In this document: positions 33,497 to 36,183 of the stretch, in pieces
Layout: the number at the start of each line of letters is the position of its first letter
How positions within the stretch are numbered: the stretch's first letter is position 1
Made by a program: the position numbers and the translations under genes
Notes under the pieces: generated by a model
Told to the model about the DNA's origin: nothing
Seen by the model: the letters and a program-made list of their open reading frames with translations, nothing else
The model's database searches: none
Assembly (NCBI GenBank): GCA_030684815.1
Contig: JAUXXQ010000122.1
Location: 1-36,183 of the forward strand
Length of the DNA stretch: 36,183 bases
Reading direction: 5' to 3'
From: Methylobacter sp.
Lineage (GTDB): Bacteria; Pseudomonadota; Gammaproteobacteria; Methylococcales; Methylomonadaceae

Positions 33497-34213
33497 GTGA
33501 GCGATAACACGGAAATTACGCGGCTACTACCGCTGAACAGCCATAGACAGGGCGTGGTTTTTCATGAGGCCGGGCATGCGGTGTCCATTTATTTGAATAA
33601 CCAAGCCAAAAAATTGCCGCCGGTTTTTTTTGAGATATTGCTTAAAGATTTAAACGACACCTCTGAAGAAGACTTAATCTGTTATCAAGCGTCGCATGAT
33701 GACTGCATGGCCAGGGCTGAGGGCGGCCGGTTAATTAAATCGCTGCCTTTTGCTATTGAGGGTTTGGTGCATGTTTCAAACCACCCCCCTGACGGGAAAG
33801 ATGTTGGGCGGGCCAGTAAAATGGATGAAATAGCGGAGCCGTTGCCGTTGATAGACGGTTATATGGCGGCCTTTGATGCAGACGTCATTAATCTGCTGGT
33901 CGGCCCGCTGGCTGAAGCTAAATATATCACTGATGCGGATGATGAGCTGTTTAGCCTTAAATTAATTAATCTGGGGGCCTTAAAAAATTATGGCGGCAGT
34001 TCTGACCTGGTATTGGTTAATGAGTACTTGCAAAGTTTTTCGACCAGCCAACAGCAGCGGGACGATAAATCAGCTGAATTGTTCGCGCTCGCGTTCAGCT
34101 TTATCATGGATACATCGAACTGGGCCGCCATTACCCTGCTGGCCAACTACATTCTCGACAGCCATAAAAATATCATTAGTTATGAAGAAATTGCCTTACT
34201 GTTTGATCATTAA
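33497..34213 (+). CDS. Stand-alone FtsH-type (M41-like) zinc peptidase domain
   Basis: The 238-residue protein has the zinc motif HEAGH in VVFHEAGHAVSIYL (residues about 21-34). A possible third ligand lies in NYGGSSDLVLVNEYL near 164-178, which resembles the GASNDL segment of FtsH, where the aspartate binds zinc. NLLVGPLAEAKY resembles the FtsH LLGGRxAE helix. There is no AAA+ ATPase and no transmembrane segment, both present in FtsH. The GTG start at 33497 has only a poor ribosome binding site, and I see no better start. Whether it cuts proteins alone or needs an ATPase partner cannot be told. It lies inside the stress cluster. Confidence 0.65.
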   Translation: MSDNTEITRLLPLNSHRQGVVFHEAGHAVSIYLNNQAKKLPPVFFEILLKDLNDTSEEDLICYQASHDDCMARAEGGRLIKSLPFAIEGLVHVSNHPPDGKDVGRASKMDEIAEPLPLIDGYMAAFDADVINLLVGPLAEAKYITDADDELFSLKLINLGALKNYGGSSDLVLVNEYLQSFSTSQQQRDDKSAELFALAFSFIMDTSNWAAITLLANYILDSHKNIISYEEIALLFDH

Positions 34214-34514
34214 GCTGATTTCATTATTGATGACGCTAAGCCGGTAACGTTTCATTATCAATAGTGATCACGGACTGTAAAAAAAGGGTCTGCTTACATC
34301 AAAAAAACTACGAAATCTTCGTTTTTTTGTACCTTTCGTGGGGATGATTTTTTTCATGACGAATCAAGTATGCTGGGCTGAATGCATTGAAAACAAGGCT
34401 CTAGGGGCATTAGGGCAGACCAATAAACGCTCTGGTTAATGTGCGATAACGTACCGACTTCGTTTGTTAGATCCGTCACACTGTGTTTCCATTTTTACTA
34501 AAAGGAAGACCCCC

Positions 34515-34646
34515 ATGAATTTCGCGATCGAACCCTTGCTGGCTCTTGTGATGGGCATATTGATTTTAATGGTGCCGAGATTTTTAAATTATTTCGTGGC
34601 CGTGTATCTGATTGTCACTGGCGTTTTGGGGCTAGTGAATCGCTAA
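34515..34646 (+). CDS. DUF3096 family small membrane protein
   Basis: The ATG at 34515 follows AAGGAAGACCCCC. The 43 residues are MNFAIEPLLALVMGILILMV, PRFLNYFVAVYLIVTGVLGL, VNR. This is the DUF3096 pattern: a glycine-containing helix, then PRxLNY, then a second helix with YLI-x-GxxGL. Inner-membrane location is likely and the function unknown. The longer frame to 34464 lacks a ribosome binding site. The DUF3309 gene follows 75 bp downstream. Confidence 0.85.
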   Translation: MNFAIEPLLALVMGILILMVPRFLNYFVAVYLIVTGVLGLVNR

Positions 34647-34721
34647 AGAAGTCCCAATGGCCAAGAGCCGCACCGTTTTGGCCGGTTTTGGTCACATTTT
34701 TTCTCTAACAGGAGCACTGTC

Positions 34722-34880
34722 ATGTCACTAGGTACCATTTTACTTATCATTCTCATCCTGATACTGGCCGGCGTTTTGCCGACTTGGCCGCATAGCCGAA
34801 GCTGGGGTTACGGGCCTAGCGGTGGGCTTGGATTATTGCTGATCATCCTGCTGGTTCTGGTGTTATTGGGCAAAATCTGA
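34722..34880 (+). CDS. DUF3309 family small membrane protein
   Basis: The 52-residue frame from ATG 34722 reads MSLGTILLIILILILAGVLP, TWPHSRSWGYGPSGGLGLLL, IILLVLVLLGKI. The central WPHSRSWGYGPSGG between two helices is the DUF3309 hallmark. ACAGGAGCACTGTC upstream provides a ribosome binding site. Such proteins are almost always found with CsbD or DUF3096 genes, as here. The function is unknown; stress-induced envelope role inferred from context. Confidence 0.88.
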   Translation: MSLGTILLIILILILAGVLPTWPHSRSWGYGPSGGLGLLLIILLVLVLLGKI

Positions 34881-34972
34881 CTGTAAAACAAAATACCGCG
34901 CTAACTGCATATCGTTATTACGCTCGACACCATAACCAGTCGGTTATGGCTAACAATGACCAGGAGACACCC

Positions 34973-35149
34973 ATGAACAAAGATCAAATAAAAGGCCGCG
35001 TTGAAGAAGTTAAAGGTAAAGTCAAGGAAGTTGCCGGTAAGGTGCTCGACGATAAGGGCATGGAAATAGAAGGCAATATCGAAAAGAATGTCGGCAAGAC
35101 CCGCAAGGGCTTTGGCGATCTTAAAGAAGACCTAAAAGATGACGAATAA
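34973..35149 (+). CDS. CsbD family stress protein, second copy
   Basis: From ATG 34973, preceded by CCAGGAGACACCC, 58 residues: MNKDQIKGRVEEVKGKVKEV and on to GFGDLKEDLKDDE. It is a standard soluble CsbD protein. Bases 35034-35097 are almost identical to 35401-35464 in the next gene, which points to a recent duplication or gene conversion. Confidence 0.88.
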   Translation: MNKDQIKGRVEEVKGKVKEVAGKVLDDKGMEIEGNIEKNVGKTRKGFGDLKEDLKDDE

Positions 35150-35243
35150 AAACAAGCATTGCTGAATTGTGCCGTAACGCTCACCTTAACACTTGCGGGG
35201 CGGCACGGCAGTAGACCCAAAACAATTTTTTTAGGAAATAAAT

Positions 35244-35525
35244 ATGAAACAAATTATTAGCTTATTAGCTGTTGTCGCCTTGGCCAGTTCCGCTTTCGGC
35301 GTTTATGCAGGGGAAAATAAAGACGAAGCCCCGCTGAATATAAATAAAGACCAAATAGAAGGCCGCGTCGATGAGACTAAAGGGGCTATCAAGGAGCTCA
35401 CCGGTAAGGTACTCGACGACAAAGGCATGGAAATAGAAGGCAATATCGAAAAGAATGTCGGCAAAGCCCAAGCGGGTTTTGGCGATTTGAAAAAAGATGC
35501 CAAGGATTTGCAAGAAGGCAAGTAA
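35244..35525 (+). CDS. Exported CsbD-like protein with signal peptide
   Basis: The 93-residue protein begins MKQIISLLAVVALASSAFGV followed by YAGENKDEA, a clear Sec signal peptide with a likely cut after VYA. The mature part is a complete CsbD domain (NINKDQIEGRVDETKGAIKE to GFGDLKKDAKDLQEGK). CsbD proteins are normally cytoplasmic, so this copy should act in the periplasm. TTTTTTAGGAAATAAAT upstream holds the ribosome binding site. The CsbD part is nearly identical at the DNA level to the cytoplasmic copy 200 bp upstream. Confidence 0.85.
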   Translation: MKQIISLLAVVALASSAFGVYAGENKDEAPLNINKDQIEGRVDETKGAIKELTGKVLDDKGMEIEGNIEKNVGKAQAGFGDLKKDAKDLQEGK

Positions 35526-35610
35526 CACCTTTGCCACCGAGTCAGGCAGCGGTTCCTAACAGACTGCCTGCCTGATGCCCATTAGAAACCACTCTTCACA
35601 GGAAAATAAT

Positions 35611-35976
35611 ATGAAAACCAACAACATAAAAACAACTCATTTAGTCGCTGCTATCACCTTAACGTTATGTTCATTCGGTGTTCTTGCCGAAGTTCATCCC
35701 GAAGTTAAATCTGAAGTTAAATCTGAAGTTCATTCCGAAGAAAGCCATAACAAATTGGCGCTCGAGCATGCACAAGAGGCGGTTAAAGCCGCTGATGCGA
35801 AAGCGCTTGTTGAGCATGCGGATACTGCGAAAACCCATGCAAAAATTGCCAATGAGCATCTGGATGCAGGCATCAAAAGTCTGGCTGAAGCGATTGATCA
35901 TGGCAAATTGGGCCATGACAAACAGGCTAAGAAAGCCGCTGAAGAAGCAGTCAACCATTTGAAAGCGGCGCAATAA
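35611..35976 (+). CDS. SmbP-like small periplasmic metal-binding protein
   Basis: I start at ATG 35611 with CAGGA before it (121 residues). A signal peptide (THLVAAITLTLCSFGVLA) would be cleaved before EVHPEV. The mature N-terminus has tandem EVKSEVKSEVHSE units. The helical core repeats H-x-E/A patterns: NKLALEHAQEAVKAADAKAL, VEHADTAKTHAKIANEHLDA, LAEAIDHGKLGHDKQAKKAA, EEAVNHLKAAQ. This resembles SmbP of Nitrosomonas, a four-helix protein that binds copper and other metals through histidines. The histidines here are somewhat fewer. A role in metal buffering in the periplasm is inferred. Confidence 0.7.
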   Translation: MKTNNIKTTHLVAAITLTLCSFGVLAEVHPEVKSEVKSEVHSEESHNKLALEHAQEAVKAADAKALVEHADTAKTHAKIANEHLDAGIKSLAEAIDHGKLGHDKQAKKAAEEAVNHLKAAQ

Positions 35977-36043
35977 ACCGGCCGATTGAAGTTCCGGGCC
36001 AATTCACGCAAATTGGGTTGCTTCGTTAGTGATAAACAGCGGG

Positions 36044-36082
36044 GCTATCAACTTAACACGGGACAGACCTTCCAGGTTTTTA
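36044..36082 (-). repeat. GGTCTGTCCCG repeat, inverted copy
   Basis: GCTATCAACTTAACACGGGA CAGACCTTCCAGGTTTTTA is the reverse complement of the unit at 32404-32440. It stops exactly where the 51-bp tandem repeat starts. The two sites flank the whole stress cluster in inverted orientation. Confidence 0.75.
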
Positions 36083-36183
36083 CTGGAGCCGCTCCCGACG
36101 GCTCCAGCACTTCCGCCATCCATGGCAGTCGTACTGGAGCCGCTCCCGACGGCTCCAGCACTTCCGCCATCCATGGCAGTCGT
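36082..36183. repeat. 51-bp tandem repeat, two exact units, running off the window
   Basis: The unit starts ACTGGAGCCGCTCCCGACGG CTCCAGCACT and ends CCATCCATGGCAGTCGT; 36082-36132 and 36133-36183 are identical. Each contains the hairpin GGAGCCG...CGGCTCC and the palindrome CCATGG. The window ends at a unit boundary, so the array probably continues. There is no unique spacer between units, so it is not a CRISPR. Confidence 0.85.

Noticed and set aside
36082-36183. 51-bp repeats as a CRISPR or retron array
   Set aside because: The units are directly joined with no spacer, and no reverse transcriptase or cas gene is in the window.

Overview
The window looks like a chromosome segment of a gammaproteobacterium, most likely a methanotroph of the Methylococcales. 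The reasons are the hrcA-grpE-dnaK-dnaJ-dapB order with a CIRCE operator, an NAD-type malate dehydrogenase, a CsbD/DUF3096/DUF3309/SmbP stress cluster and a heavy load of small palindromic repeats. No taxonomic marker such as rRNA is present, so this placement is an inference.

Layout. (1) 1-1704: the left edge is the start of an IS4-like DDE transposase on the minus strand. It abuts a histidine kinase that has lost its 5' half. (2) 1882-3409: an OprP/OprO-type phosphate porin with a PhoB-box-like promoter, then a 45-residue membrane peptide and an exported PQQ-type beta-propeller protein. (3) 5519-14532: a housekeeping block on the minus strand. It holds mdh and hrcA-grpE-dnaK-(DUF29)-dnaJ-dapB, and is bracketed by two inverted copies of an element of about 370 bp that looks like an IS200/IS605 tnpB transposon with most of tnpB deleted. 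hrcA carries CIRCE and dnaK carries a sigma-32-like promoter. (4) 14666-31835: a 17-kb minus-strand defence island. (5) 32576-35976: a plus-strand stress cluster with three CsbD proteins (one exported), small membrane proteins, an FtsH-like M41 peptidase without its ATPase, and a SmbP-like metal-binding protein. The window ends in the first two units of a 51-bp tandem repeat.

The defence island is the main point. It reads as a phosphorothioation-linked BREX type 4 locus, or in the other nomenclature sspBCD-sspFGH: DUF4007 protein (SspB-like), SspC-like ATPase, SspD/BrxP PAPS-reductase-like sulfur-transfer protein, then a BrxC-like ATPase, PglZ and a short BrxL. There is no PglX methyltransferase and no local cysteine desulfurase. 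Directly coupled to sspD by a TAATG junction is a 449-residue protein that appears to join an N-terminal DNA sulfur-binding domain to a DUF4007-like C-terminal half; I regard this as the best candidate for something undescribed. A 163-residue unknown protein precedes brxC. The operon has been invaded twice: by a YoeB toxin-antitoxin pair that overlaps the next gene by 11 bp, and by a segment of about 1.2 kb (palindromic repeats, a broken Rpn-type gene, an orphan paralogous antitoxin) bounded by a 16-bp direct repeat that copies the start of a DUF2442 gene. Downstream of brxL lie a second Rpn-like fragment and an orphan MNT-type nucleotidyltransferase.
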